NCBI RefSeq assembly: GCF_021441885.1
Contig: NZ_CP090439.1
Span: 372,001 to 436,000 of the forward strand
From: Vibrio maritimus
GTDB taxonomy: Bacteria > Pseudomonadota > Gammaproteobacteria > Enterobacterales > Vibrionaceae
Direction of reading: 5' to 3'
DNA length: 64,000 nucleotides
Part shown: piece after piece, positions 1 through 9,048 of the stretch
Numbering within the stretch: the stretch's first letter is position 1
Layout: the number at the start of each line of letters is the position of its first letter
Program-made: the position numbers and the translations under genes
The notes under the pieces: generated by a model
The model's database searches: none
What the model was told of the DNA's origin: nothing
Seen by the model: only the letters and a program-made list of their open reading frames with translations

Positions 1-1497
1 AACATCCTGACTCGTTGCAGACTTCGCCTGTCCAGTAGAAGGTCGTTCGGTTACGTAAATTCGCGGTGCTTTTCCTTGCCAGTGCTGCTGAAAAGCGCGA
101 TTAAACACCTCAATATCTTGTGACATCACATCTTGCTCGAACAGAGACAAATCAAATGCCCGACTGGTCGTGACCATACTATTGTTGACATCACTTACAA
201 GCCTCTCGGCATAATCGGCACTGTAAGTATCGTCTTCCGCCTCGGCGTCTAATTTGAGCAGATTATGGTATTTGTCGAGCTGTCGCTTTATCTCCTGCTC
301 GGTAAACCCATATTGAGCCGCTTGACGAAGACCTTGGTCTAGTACCTGGAGTCCTTCTCGCCACAGACTCTGAGGGGTAGTCATGCTCAATTGGTTAATG
401 GCAATGACATCAAACTGATTGTAAGAGCCGACATAAGGCGACAGTAACTTGCCTTCACTGGCATAAGACTGAGTTTCAAGTCGGTACTGAAGTGCTTGAT
501 TAGCAATATACAAAGTGAGTTCTTGCGACCGCTTCAACTTAGAGTCTGGTGCGCGATCTATTGGTTCAAGGAAGTTTAGTTCCACCGTGGTTATTGCGTT
601 AGGATCCAGAAATACCCGCGCCTCAGGATGATTAGGTAAGGTGACTTGTTTACTGTACGCCTCTGGCTGCTTCCCTTTTGCATGCCAATCTCCAAACTGC
701 TTTTCAACCATAGCAAAGGTTTGTTGAACGTCGACATCACCTGCGATGATTAGCGTCGTGTTCTCTGGCGTATAGTAATGGCGATAAAAGTCTGTCAAAC
801 GCTGCTTGTCCACCATTTTCATGCCGTCAAGTGTTCCTAGAGGGATCCGCTCTATGACATTGCCGTCTCGTAGAACAAAGCTAGACCAGTCATAGAGCAT
901 GTTAAGATCGAGCGTCGTCCTCTCGCGAACCTCCGAGGAGATAACGGGTAGTTCACGCTCAATTGCCTCTTTATCAAGCGTCAGTTCCGACGCGGTTTCT
1001 CTCATGATAAATAGCGATGTTTTTAACGTTTCAACATCATTTTTCGGTAGTTCTAGCGTGTATACCGTTTGCTTAAAGTTGGTTTCGGCATTGGTATCTT
1101 TACCAAATGACAAGCCATGTCTTTCAAGGATTTGAACCATTTCCCCCTCGGGCACATTCATCGAACCGTTAAATGCCATATGCTCAAGAAAGTGCGCTAA
1201 ACCCGGTTCTTTTTGCCCCGGTTCTTGCAAGGAACCCGCCGCAACACGCATACGAATCGACACGGCCTTTTTGGGCTTGTCGTTAGCAATAATGATCACC
1301 CTCATGCCATTGCCCAACGCTTTGGCATGCAGTTTCTCATCAAGCGGCAGATCTGACTTTTCAAACCAAAGTGTTGCCTGATTATCTGGTGTCTCTATGT
1401 GTGCCTGTGCACTAAACGAAGCAACTTGAATTAAGGCCAGTGTGGCGAGTAAAAACAGCTTCACGGTTGGAGTGTGAAGGCGATGAGAAAAAATCAT
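1..1497 (-). CDS. M16 family zinc metallopeptidase (insulinase/pitrilysin type), C-terminus cut off by the window edge
   Basis: The frame is open from the ATG at 1497 to the window start, giving 499 visible residues with no stop, so the gene is partial. A hydrophobic segment near residues 13-31 followed by AQA suggests a signal peptide and a periplasmic or membrane-anchored protein. The inverted zinc motif HFLEH lies at about residues 102-106, and a second acidic ligand is expected in the helix ELPVISSEVRER near residue 183, the usual M16 spacing. M16 peptidases degrade peptides inside a closed chamber built of two or four homologous domains; full-length relatives are about 900 residues, so roughly half is visible. 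It is transcribed away from glgC. The substrate is unknown. Confidence 0.9.
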   Translation of the reverse strand, partial: MIFSHRLHTPTVKLFLLATLALIQVASFSAQAHIETPDNQATLWFEKSDLPLDEKLHAKALGNGMRVIIIANDKPKKAVSIRMRVAAGSLQEPGQKEPGLAHFLEHMAFNGSMNVPEGEMVQILERHGLSFGKDTNAETNFKQTVYTLELPKNDVETLKTSLFIMRETASELTLDKEAIERELPVISSEVRERTTLDLNMLYDWSSFVLRDGNVIERIPLGTLDGMKMVDKQRLTDFYRHYYTPENTTLIIAGDVDVQQTFAMVEKQFGDWHAKGKQPEAYSKQVTLPNHPEARVFLDPNAITTVELNFLEPIDRAPDSKLKRSQELTLYIANQALQYRLETQSYASEGKLLSPYVGSYNQFDVIAINQLSMTTPQSLWREGLQVLDQGLRQAAQYGFTEQEIKRQLDKYHNLLKLDAEAEDDTYSADYAERLVSDVNNSMVTTSRAFDLSLFEQDVMSQDIEVFNRAFQQHWQGKAPRIYVTERPSTGQAKSATSQDV

Positions 1498-1769
1498 ATC
1501 GAATATCCCTGAGGTTTCATTTGTCACCATCATGTAACAAAACACATATAGCGTGCTTATATTAGTAAAAATCAATCAATATGACCGTAAGGGTCTGTAC
1601 GAAATTTCTCCTTCGTTTCATACGTTGCGAAGCTAACTGTGATAAGAGGTTGAAATTATGTATTTTTGATAAAACTTTACATTTTATGGTATGGATTGCA
1701 TACGAAAGTTCTGCTCTTATAGAGGGGAATTTTTTATCGACGTCATCGAGTGTTCTAGTTACAAACTAA

Positions 1770-1790
1770 GCTACCCCAAAGAAGGGTAGC
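1770..1790. promoter_or_regulatory. Hairpin in the glgC upstream region
   Basis: GCTACCC and GGGTAGC form a perfect 7-bp stem with a 7-base loop, about 55 bases before the glgC start. It has no T-tract, so it is not a good terminator; a leader structure or an operator is possible. The rest of 1498-1846 holds the promoters of two divergent genes and no convincing small gene. Confidence 0.35.
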
Positions 1791-1846
1791 GTTACTCACA
1801 CTCCCCCAAAAACGTCTTTTGTGCTTGTTATATAAGGAGTTATACA

Positions 1847-3151
1847 ATGCCGAAGGAAAACCAATATTCCCATATTTCTAGTAACGCTCGTCTAAGAAAC
1901 ACAACCGCTATGATCCTAGCGGGAGGGAAAGGCACTAGGCTTAAAGAGCTTACCTCTACGATCGCAAAACCAGCAGTATCGTTTGGTGGCAAGTTTAAAA
2001 TCATCGATTTCGCACTCTCCAACTGCATCAACTCAGGTATCCGCAAGGTCGGTGTCCTCACCCAATATATGGCTCAAGACTTGATCAGCCACATTCAATC
2101 AGGCTGGCAGTCGTCTTATTCGGCATTGGGCGAAGGCGTACATATCATTCCTGCTCAACAGCGTATTGGTGAAAACTGGTATCGTGGTACGGCAGATGCT
2201 ATCTACCAAAACCTTGATTTGATCAAGCGCCAAACCTCCACTGAGCGTATTTTGATTTTGGGCGGGGACCACATCTACAAGATGGATTACTCGCGAATGA
2301 TCAACTTCCACGTTGAGAGCGGTGCTGACGTGACAGTTGCCTGCATCCAAAAACCCATCGAACAAGCCTCAGAATTTGGTGTGATGGGTCTAAACGAACA
2401 GGGCGATATCATCAATTTCGTTGAGAAACCAAAGAACCCTACTCCAATGCCTAACGATGACAGCAAGGCGTTAATCTCGATGGGTATCTACATTTTCAAT
2501 GTCGATGTTTTGGATGCTGAGCTTCGTCAGGCGTTAGAAAACCCAGACTACAAACACGATTTTGGTCATAACATCATTCCAAGTCTAATTGGCCGTAGCA
2601 ATCTAAAAGGCTATGTGTTTACCGAGCGAGGTCACCCAGGTGGCAATGGTTACTGGCGCGATGTTGGTCATGTTGACGAGTATTACGCCGCGACTATGGA
2701 TCTGTTGGCTCCGACGCCAGAGTTGGACCTGTATGACACTAGCTGGCCAATTATGACCAATCAGGTTCAAAGACCTGGAGTGAAGTTCTTGTTCAACGAT
2801 CCAAACCGCAGAGGGTTTGCAGTAGACTCAGTGCTGTGTGCAGGTGCGATTATTTCCGGCGGCCAGGTCAACCACAGTCTCGTCTCTTCCGATGTACGAG
2901 TAGAAGACTTCGCTGAAGTACAAGACAGTATCCTTTTGCCGCGCTCAATTGTTGGTAGAAGCTGCAAGCTTAAGAAAGTCATCGTTGGTGAAGAGTGCAT
3001 CATACCTGATGGTACAGTCATTGGTTATGATCTTGAGGAAGACAAGAAACGTTACACGGTAACTGACGATGGTGTAGTACTCGTTTCAGCCGAGATGTTT
3101 GAGGCTAAACAAGAAATCGACGCTAACAGCGATATTGAGGCTCTAGCTTAA
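1847..3151 (+). CDS. glgC: Glucose-1-phosphate adenylyltransferase (ADP-glucose pyrophosphorylase)
   Basis: The enzyme makes ADP-glucose from ATP and glucose-1-phosphate, the committed step of bacterial glycogen synthesis in the cytoplasm. The 434 residues match the usual length. The nucleotide-binding motif GGKGTRL is at residues 26-32 with KPAV just after, and the substrate motif GGDHIYKMDY is at 139-148. The C-terminal third has the hexapeptide-repeat character of a left-handed beta helix. The start ATG follows a good AAGGAG site. No glgA, glgB or glgP is adjacent, so this is a stand-alone copy; vibrios often carry two glgC genes, and which one this is cannot be decided here. A strong terminator follows directly. 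Confidence 0.95.
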   Translation: MPKENQYSHISSNARLRNTTAMILAGGKGTRLKELTSTIAKPAVSFGGKFKIIDFALSNCINSGIRKVGVLTQYMAQDLISHIQSGWQSSYSALGEGVHIIPAQQRIGENWYRGTADAIYQNLDLIKRQTSTERILILGGDHIYKMDYSRMINFHVESGADVTVACIQKPIEQASEFGVMGLNEQGDIINFVEKPKNPTPMPNDDSKALISMGIYIFNVDVLDAELRQALENPDYKHDFGHNIIPSLIGRSNLKGYVFTERGHPGGNGYWRDVGHVDEYYAATMDLLAPTPELDLYDTSWPIMTNQVQRPGVKFLFNDPNRRGFAVDSVLCAGAIISGGQVNHSLVSSDVRVEDFAEVQDSILLPRSIVGRSCKLKKVIVGEECIIPDGTVIGYDLEEDKKRYTVTDDGVVLVSAEMFEAKQEIDANSDIEALA

Positions 3152-3179
3152 ACCTAGCTACTTGCTTAAACCTAACGAA

Positions 3180-3210
3180 AGAGGGGCGCTCGCGCCCCTC
3201 TATTTTTTTT
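3180..3210 (+). terminator. Intrinsic terminator of glgC
   Basis: A 9-bp GC-rich stem (AGAGGGGCG with CGCCCCTCT), a 4-base loop and a run of eight T residues, 28 bases after the glgC stop. Confidence 0.92.
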
Positions 3211-3217
3211 GTTTATT

Positions 3218-3679
3218 TTACTTGTCGCTTTTGTACAGCTTCAAGGCATCATAAAACGCCGCCATCGTCTTAGCATGGGCATCAAATAGTTCGTCCACAC
3301 TGACTTTATCTCTAACTTCCGCCACATATCGCGTCGCGATGTCATCAGTTTTCGTTCTATGTAATCGAATCAAAGATCGACCTTGCTCTGTGACACTGAG
3401 CATCTTTTTAACGCGACCATTTTCTTTGGTCTTTGCCGCAATGATCAAACCACTCGATTCTAGCTCACGAACCGCTTTATTGACTTTAGAGGTATCAGCC
3501 AATAGAGCTTGGCTGATTTGATACTGCGTACACTCACATTGTTCAGAGCACCTCTCTACGTACTGCAGTACAAAGAAGTTGAACAATGAAAGCTTCGTCG
3601 TTGAGGCTTCTGAGACTAATTTTTTTAGGTGTTCCGTCACCAAATAGCAAATGTATCCATCACTGGGTAGCGGATTCAT
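3218..3679 (-). CDS. MarR-family transcriptional regulator
   Basis: A 153-residue protein with the MarR layout: a helical N-terminus, then a winged helix-turn-helix (about residues 45-105, including ISQALLADTSKVNKAVREL and a wing ending VKKMLSVTEQGR), then a long C-terminal dimer helix. MarR proteins bind palindromic operators as dimers and usually release DNA on binding small aromatic ligands or on oxidation. The ATG at 3679 is chosen over an upstream GTG because GGAG sits 9 bases before it. A CSEQCEC stretch (about residues 43-49) packs three cysteines just ahead of the DNA-binding region, which could allow redox sensing; that is inference. The target is unknown. Confidence 0.88.
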   Translation of the reverse strand: MNPLPSDGYICYLVTEHLKKLVSEASTTKLSLFNFFVLQYVERCSEQCECTQYQISQALLADTSKVNKAVRELESSGLIIAAKTKENGRVKKMLSVTEQGRSLIRLHRTKTDDIATRYVAEVRDKVSVDELFDAHAKTMAAFYDALKLYKSDK

Positions 3680-3834
3680 AACTGTCGGCTCCACAGAGGA
3701 TTTATGTATTTATTGGGTAAATATAACAGCCCCATAGTAAAGATTTAAACCATAATATTTTGTTACACGGTTCCTGTGATCCGGTTGGTATTCTGTGGCT
3801 TTGAGGGACTTTAGCACTGCAAATGACTGCATTT

Positions 3835-4041
3835 TTCAGTTATAGCGAAAAACAGTCAAGGTCTGCATAATGACATACAAGCATCGGTACCTATGCTTGA
3901 GTATGATGGTCACAGTCTACTTAGGTTGAACTACCCCTAGATGCTATTAACCCTTGAAGAGGAGATGCCTCTTCGGATTGTAATACGGAATTTGACCTTA
4001 CGTTTAATGACGTTTAGCGGGCTTTATGCCCGCTTTTTTTT
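3835..4041 (+). ncRNA. Candidate trans-acting small RNA
   Basis: The plus strand carries a strong intrinsic terminator at 4016-4041 (AGCGGGC, TTTAT, GCCCGCT, then eight T). No plus-strand gene lies between it and the already terminated glgC, and the MarR gene runs the other way, so the terminator needs its own transcript. A second stable hairpin (GAAGAGG with CCTCTTC) is at 3956-3974, and a single-stranded U-rich stretch follows before the terminator, as in Hfq-binding RNAs. No long open frame is present. The 5' end is a guess. I do not recognise it as a named Vibrio sRNA. Confidence 0.45.
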
Positions 4042-4179
4042 GTATTAGCAAAAGATTAAGAAAGCATAAGATATAGATTAAGCTTCCCTAACTGTTATTG
4101 CGGACTTACCTTAATCACGCTAGGATTTTCTCTCGATACAAACGAATGTTTCCTATAACAATTATGGAGAGAAAGAAGC

Positions 4180-5040
4180 ATGAGTACTGAATATATCCCA
4201 CCAAAAGTATGGATTCACGATAGCGAAAGTGGTGGTCAATGGGCCAGCATCAATCGCCCTGATTCTGGCGCAAGACACGAGCAAACCCTACCCGCTGGCG
4301 AACATGCTCTTCAACTCTATTCGTTAGCTACGCCAAATGGTCAAAAGGTTACCATCATGCTTGAAGAACTTCTTGCTCTTGGTAAAGCTGATGCTGAATA
4401 TGACGCCTACACCATTAAGATCGGTGATGGAGATCAGTTTGGCTCTGGTTTCGTTGCGGTAAACCCAAACTCAAAGATTCCTGCATTGCTTGACCGCTCA
4501 GGTAGTGAACCTGTTCGCGTCTTTGAGTCGGGAAACATTCTTCTTTATCTCGCTGAAAAGTTTGATGCTCTGTTACCTAAGAAAGCAGAAACTCGTGTAG
4601 AAGCAATGAACTGGCTATTCTGGCTACAAGGTTCGGCACCCTACCTTGGGGGTGGTTTCGGTCACTTTTACGCTTATGCGCCGGAAAAGTTCGAGTACCC
4701 AATCAATCGCTTTACGATGGAAACCAAGCGCCAACTTCACCTTCTTGATGCTCGATTGGCTGAGAATCAGTTCCTTGCGGGTGACGAATACACTATCGCT
4801 GATATCGCTACGTGGCCATGGTATGGAAATCTAGTGATCAATAACCAGTACGATGCGGCTGAGTTCCTAGATGTCGAAAGCTACCCTAACCTAATCCGCT
4901 GGGCAAAAGAGATTGCTGAGCGTCCAGCTGTGAAGCGTGGCCGTATTGTAAACCGCGTCTGGGGGGAAGAGTGGGAAACGTTAGCTGAGCGCCATAGTGC
5001 AGCAGATATTGACGAAGTACTCGCCAAACAACCTAAATAG
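4180..5040 (+). CDS. yghU: Glutathione-dependent disulfide-bond oxidoreductase, YghU-like glutathione transferase
   Basis: The 286-residue protein follows the E. coli YghU pattern: an N-terminal extension beginning YIPPKVW, a thioredoxin-like glutathione-binding domain (about 45-130) containing TPNGQKV, NPNSKIPAL and ESGNILLYL, and an all-helical C-terminal domain with YTIADIATWPW. YghU uses two glutathiones to reduce organic disulfides and hydroperoxides in the cytoplasm. AGAGAAAG lies just before the ATG. It is a single gene, preceded by the candidate small RNA and closed by a terminator. The family is secure; the physiological substrate is not known. Confidence 0.92.
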   Translation: MSTEYIPPKVWIHDSESGGQWASINRPDSGARHEQTLPAGEHALQLYSLATPNGQKVTIMLEELLALGKADAEYDAYTIKIGDGDQFGSGFVAVNPNSKIPALLDRSGSEPVRVFESGNILLYLAEKFDALLPKKAETRVEAMNWLFWLQGSAPYLGGGFGHFYAYAPEKFEYPINRFTMETKRQLHLLDARLAENQFLAGDEYTIADIATWPWYGNLVINNQYDAAEFLDVESYPNLIRWAKEIAERPAVKRGRIVNRVWGEEWETLAERHSAADIDEVLAKQPK

Positions 5041-5122
5041 AGTAATACCGACATTGCAACAAGGTGCACAAAAAACGCGACACCTACGGGAAAGCGCCAA
5101 TATTGTGTGATAGGCTCCACAG

Positions 5123-5161
5123 AAATAGCGGTGTTGCATATGAGCACACCGCTATTTTTTA
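5123..5161 (+). terminator. Intrinsic terminator of yghU
   Basis: AAATAGCGGTGT and ACACCGCTATTT form a perfect 12-bp stem (5123-5134 with 5146-5157) followed by T residues. Its loop contains an ATG in frame with the next gene, which could mislead start prediction. Confidence 0.9.
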
Positions 5162-5190
5162 CAAGGGGTCATACAAGGAACGTTGAGTTA

Positions 5191-6018
5191 ATGTCTAAAG
5201 AAGAGTTCTGTCATCTGGCAAGCTTTGAGGCATTCGATGGAATGGATGTCATCAACGCACAATTTGTCGATACCACATTTGGCAAACACGCACATGGAGA
5301 ATTTGTGATTACGCTGGTTGATGCAGGCGTTCAGCAATTCTTTCATAAAGGTGCAACTCATAATGCTATTAGTGGCGATATTTGTATCATTAGCCCAGAC
5401 GAAATCCACACTGGCAGCAAAGGGTGTGAACAAGGATGGCGTTATCGCGGTATCTATCCAAGTGAACAGCAAGTCCGCGACATCTACAAAGAGATGTATG
5501 CAAAGGATGGACTGCCAACGTTTCGTAACAGCACCATCTCTGATGAGCGGTTAAAACGGCAAATGCATCTGCTATTTTCAACCATCAACAACGCCGGCGA
5601 GCAACTTGAGGTGGAGAGTCATTTAGAACTGTTATTGGTAAAAATGATCTTACAATACGGTTCATCGAGACTTGCTGCTGCTGATGGTCCCGATGCCAAA
5701 TCCAACATCATTATCGCCCGTGACTACCTCGCTGATAACTGCACTAAGAAAGTCGCTCTCGATGAACTAGCGGAATTAACTGGCGTAAGCAAATATCATT
5801 TAATTCATGAGTTTAAACGTCACTTAAGCGTTACCCCTCACCAGTTTCAAGTCCAACAGCGGATCAGCTATTCCAAATCCTTACTAAAGGCTGGCAACAA
5901 GCCCATCGACGTTGCGCTAGCTTGTGGTTTTCATGATCAAAGCCATTTCCATAAAACCTTCGTCAGCGCGATGGGAATCAACCCAACGACCTACCAACAA
6001 CAATTTTTTACAAGATAA
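5191..6018 (+). CDS. AraC-family transcriptional regulator
   Basis: A 275-residue protein with an N-terminal cupin-like sensor half (about 1-140, with FGKHAHGEFVITLVDAG) and a C-terminal double helix-turn-helix (about 175-275, ending in the family signature CGFHDQSHFHKTFVSAMG). The open frame reaches back to 5107, but that extension crosses the yghU terminator. The ATG at 5191 has AAGGA about 10 bases before it and is the better start. AraC proteins of this size with a cupin sensor often sit beside LysE-type exporters, as here two genes downstream. The likely role is control of the methyltransferase and exporter genes; the ligand is unknown. Confidence 0.88.
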   Translation: MSKEEFCHLASFEAFDGMDVINAQFVDTTFGKHAHGEFVITLVDAGVQQFFHKGATHNAISGDICIISPDEIHTGSKGCEQGWRYRGIYPSEQQVRDIYKEMYAKDGLPTFRNSTISDERLKRQMHLLFSTINNAGEQLEVESHLELLLVKMILQYGSSRLAAADGPDAKSNIIIARDYLADNCTKKVALDELAELTGVSKYHLIHEFKRHLSVTPHQFQVQQRISYSKSLLKAGNKPIDVALACGFHDQSHFHKTFVSAMGINPTTYQQQFFTR

Positions 6019-6104
6019 CTGACTCTGCGCTCATTAGAGTGGCTACTGCATAAACAAATAAAATAACAACGTCAGTAGCTAGGTTAGTTGGAGTAATAAA
6101 TAAA

Positions 6105-6878
6105 ATGGAGTTACATCAAGTCGAGTTCTCGACAGAACGATCTCGTTCGTACAAATTGGCTTTGAATCAATTTCCAGCGTGTTGGAAAGAAGACACCTTA
6201 ATGATGTTTGATTTTCTTGCCCCTCAATGTGGTGAGGCAATACTAGAAATTGGAGCGGGAAGCGGCTTTTTCTCATTCGACATTTCTACCGCCATTGGAC
6301 CAGAAGGACGACTTTTTGTTGTTGATCCCTCTCCAGATCAATTAAGACCCATCTATGATCGAGCATGTGAAAACATCACCATAATGCAAAGACCCGCTGA
6401 AGATATTTCACTATCTGAAGGCGTAACACTCGACGCAATTTGGTCACGCGGTGCTTTTCACCATGTAAAAAGTAAAGAAGCGGTATTGAGCAACTTAGCA
6501 CAGTTCGCCAAGCCTGGTGCGCGCTTGGTGATTTGTGACATCTTCAGTGGTACTAAGCTATCGGACTACTTTGATGAACATGTCGCGATTTCATGCACAA
6601 CAGGGCACGAAGTAAGCTTTTTGAGCAAACCATACGCCAAGAGTTTGTGCAAACTTACCGGATGGAGTGAACCTAAGTTCACAGATTTAGCACTACAGTG
6701 GCATTTTGAGCGAAAAGAAGATATCGGTGTCTTTCTATCATTACTTCATTCAAACAAGCCTGAGTATTCCCACAAGCACAGTTTGGATGATGCAGAGCGC
6801 CTACTCGGCATACGACGCACACCGACAGGTTGGGCGCTTAACTGGCCAATGACTGTGATGACAGCCATCAAGGAATAA
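6105..6878 (+). CDS. Class I SAM-dependent methyltransferase
   Basis: The 257-residue protein has the Rossmann-fold methyltransferase core: motif I EIGAGSGF near residue 47, the acidic residue of motif II in VVDPSP, PAEDI as motif III, and WSRGAFHHV as the post-motif. It resembles the UbiE/COQ5-like group of small-molecule methyltransferases. GGAG precedes the ATG. The stop is one base from the start of the LysE gene, so the two are co-transcribed and probably coupled. The methyl acceptor cannot be read from sequence; coupling to an amino-acid-type exporter suggests a small metabolite that is modified or exported, which is inference. Confidence 0.85.
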   Translation: MELHQVEFSTERSRSYKLALNQFPACWKEDTLMMFDFLAPQCGEAILEIGAGSGFFSFDISTAIGPEGRLFVVDPSPDQLRPIYDRACENITIMQRPAEDISLSEGVTLDAIWSRGAFHHVKSKEAVLSNLAQFAKPGARLVICDIFSGTKLSDYFDEHVAISCTTGHEVSFLSKPYAKSLCKLTGWSEPKFTDLALQWHFERKEDIGVFLSLLHSNKPEYSHKHSLDDAERLLGIRRTPTGWALNWPMTVMTAIKE

Positions 6879-6879
6879 A

Positions 6880-7464
6880 ATGGAAAGTCAGCTAGCCTTT
6901 ATCACCATTTGCATAGCTTCAGCGGCATCCCCAGGTCCGGGGATGTTGGCAGTATTAAGCAACAGTTTGAACCAGAATATGCAACGCACAATTCCAGTCA
7001 TTCTCGGCATTTCCACTGGGCTTTTGCTTGCTTCTATACTGTCCAATTCTTGGTTGTTGACCTTAGTTCATACTAATGACCTCGCCTACCAAGTCATGAC
7101 CGGGCTGTGCAGCAGCTATATTATCTACCTTGGTGGTCGTGCGATTTACTATTCACGAAGCCAAGCGATGATTGAAGAGCGTTCATATGGTTACAGGAGC
7201 GGTGTTCTGATCTCGCTTTTGAATCCAAAAACTATCGTGTTTTTTGGCGCCCTGTTTCCTCTTTTTGTAAAAGGTGAACAATATTTCGCCCTGCAAGCCG
7301 CGGTACTGACTCTCGAGTTGATCTTAATTACTCTGTCTATTCACTTACTTCTATCACTTGCAACTGAGAAAGTAGCTAGGTTTTTAAAACGTCATATTGT
7401 GATTATAAATCGGCTGACCGGTGTCCTGTTCATTCTGCTAGGGACAAGCGGGTTACTCCTATAG
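6880..7464 (+). CDS. LysE/RhtB-family amino-acid exporter
   Basis: A 194-residue integral membrane protein with about six hydrophobic segments. The family signature SPGPGMLAVLSNSL is at the N-terminus and SLLNPKTIVFF lies near residue 110, both typical of LysE/RhtB translocators that export amino acids or related small molecules using the proton gradient. AAGGAATAAA before the ATG overlaps the methyltransferase stop region, showing translational coupling. The substrate is unknown; lysine, threonine and homoserine are only family precedents. Confidence 0.9.
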   Translation: MESQLAFITICIASAASPGPGMLAVLSNSLNQNMQRTIPVILGISTGLLLASILSNSWLLTLVHTNDLAYQVMTGLCSSYIIYLGGRAIYYSRSQAMIEERSYGYRSGVLISLLNPKTIVFFGALFPLFVKGEQYFALQAAVLTLELILITLSIHLLLSLATEKVARFLKRHIVIINRLTGVLFILLGTSGLLL

Positions 7465-7468
7465 AGAC

Positions 7469-7495
7469 AAAAAGACCACATTATGTGGTCTTTTT
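7469..7495. terminator. Bidirectional terminator between lysE-like and amidinotransferase genes
   Basis: AAAAAGACCACA and TGTGGTCTTTTT form a 12-bp perfect stem with a short loop; A and T tracts on both sides let it serve both convergent genes. Confidence 0.9.
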
Positions 7496-7536
7496 AACTT
7501 CAACTATCGAGAATAACTGTAGTGAATACAGACAGG

Positions 7537-8781
7537 TTACTCGCTTTCTTTTTCAACCAGGCTCGCTTCATATTCACTGATATCATTTTCGCGCCAGATC
7601 TCTGCGTCTGAACAATCCATACCAGAGTTAAACGTATCCCAACAAGCAGAATACTTCACCGGCACTGGCTCAATGCCGTGTTCACGCAATCGGCGCATTG
7701 TCTCTTCACAACGGTCATCAATCAAAATTCGACCGTCACCAATCGTCGGTGCGTTCATCGCTCCGCGAGCCACGTCTTCCAGAGGGATTGGAATAATGGT
7801 GTAACCCTCAAGGCACTTAGGCAAGCCTTCGCTCATTAAGCCATAGTTTGGCGCATCAGGCAGACCAACAACACCCTCTTTGATCATCATGATGAAGCAA
7901 TCAAAGTGATAGGTTAAGTTAGAGTCGAAGAAAACCTCTTCATACGTATAACCTTCATCTTCCAAGATACGTTCCATCATGAACTTACCACCGAGTGGGT
8001 TACCTGCCGAGGTATGATCGTGGCAAGTCTCTTCTTGGTAAGTTTCTGGAATACACTCTTTATTCGGTACACCCCAACCCAACAGTAAGTGCTTGTTAGG
8101 AAAGATCTTCACAGCTGCGTTATCAATACCAATCATGCCTGGCCCCTGCATGTTTACATCTGGTTCAGGAAACGGCATCGAACGGTAGCGCAAATCAGGG
8201 TTGGCTTTAAACAACTCATTGGTACCAGCACGTGTTGCAAATTCCCACTGACGCACAGGACCACACTCCCAAATCTGCATGAATGTATCGCCCATAATAC
8301 GACCATAGCCAGGTCCGCCATAAATTGAGCAGAATTTTGGACCTTTCCATGCTGCGTTATTATCGACAATCGCCTCTGGGTACTCACAATCACGGTTGCG
8401 AATCACTTTGACGCCGCAGCTTTCGAGCGCCGCTGCTAGACCATCGGACTCTTCTTGCATCTCAGCAAAGAGCTCTGGAGCTACATCTTTTAGCGGTTTG
8501 TTTTTGTGTTCACGCCAAAACTGCATTGCTTCGTCTGCCAGACTGTCACCCGTCATTGCATGCATTTCGCCTACATCTGGGTCCGGTACATAAACCGCAT
8601 TCAGGTCACCAACATATGCCGCTCTGTAACGTGCAAAACCGTGTTCAACGTGACAACGCGTATCTTTAAACTGCTTAATTAGGCTTGCGTTGAGCTTGTC
8701 CCATTTTTCTTGCTCTGAAAGCATGAATGACTTCATCTCAGGATCTAGGTGCGGGTTATTTTGGATATCATTTTTAGCCAT
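7537..8781 (-). CDS. Amidinotransferase-like enzyme (guanidino-group-modifying superfamily)
   Basis: This 414-residue cytoplasmic protein has the landmarks of amidinotransferases such as glycine amidinotransferase and StrB: a GRIMGDTFMQI strand near 160-170 matching the family GD motif, a catalytic-type histidine in YHFDCF (His292), and a C-terminal cysteine in NSGMDCSDAEIW (Cys390) at the nucleophile position. Amidinotransferases move the amidino group of arginine to an amine; relatives in the same fold are hydrolases or dihydrolases. GAGG precedes the ATG. It stands alone, divergent from a LysR gene that may control it. The acceptor cannot be read from the sequence. The fold is fairly secure, the exact reaction is not. 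Confidence 0.7.
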   Translation of the reverse strand: MAKNDIQNNPHLDPEMKSFMLSEQEKWDKLNASLIKQFKDTRCHVEHGFARYRAAYVGDLNAVYVPDPDVGEMHAMTGDSLADEAMQFWREHKNKPLKDVAPELFAEMQEESDGLAAALESCGVKVIRNRDCEYPEAIVDNNAAWKGPKFCSIYGGPGYGRIMGDTFMQIWECGPVRQWEFATRAGTNELFKANPDLRYRSMPFPEPDVNMQGPGMIGIDNAAVKIFPNKHLLLGWGVPNKECIPETYQEETCHDHTSAGNPLGGKFMMERILEDEGYTYEEVFFDSNLTYHFDCFIMMIKEGVVGLPDAPNYGLMSEGLPKCLEGYTIIPIPLEDVARGAMNAPTIGDGRILIDDRCEETMRRLREHGIEPVPVKYSACWDTFNSGMDCSDAEIWRENDISEYEASLVEKESE

Positions 8782-8945
8782 AATCTGTGCCTCGTATTGA
8801 CTAGTGTTTATGGCATCCGTGCGATTTACATTAACTGGTGAAGAATCCTCTCCCCCACCTTAAGGTTTAAAACGCTGCGCTGAACTCTGTCGCGTTGCGT
8901 TGGGTGTAATTTAAACTGAGAGCAAAATGTGAGCGAATAAGTTAT

Positions 8946-8962
8946 TTCCAATAATTTTGGAA
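8946..8962. promoter_or_regulatory. Inverted repeat in the amidinotransferase/LysR intergenic region
   Basis: TTCCAA and TTGGAA flank a 5-base spacer, an arrangement compatible with the T-N11-A operators of LysR regulators. It lies about 85 bases before the LysR start and about 165 from the amidinotransferase start. The remainder of 8782-9048 shows no gene. Confidence 0.4.
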
Positions 8963-9048
8963 GTTTGATGTTCAAAGTCAGCAAATACGGCCCGTAACGA
9001 GCTATTATCTAAGGATTATTCAAAGGTAACCGTAATTAAGGAGCGTCG

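Noticed and set aside
1581..1769. A 62-residue open frame upstream of glgC.
   Set aside because: No ribosome-binding site, mixed composition, and it covers the glgC promoter region; a chance frame is more likely.
5107..5190. Longer start for the AraC gene.
   Set aside because: The extension would be translated through the 12-bp yghU terminator stem, while ATG 5191 has a good ribosome site.
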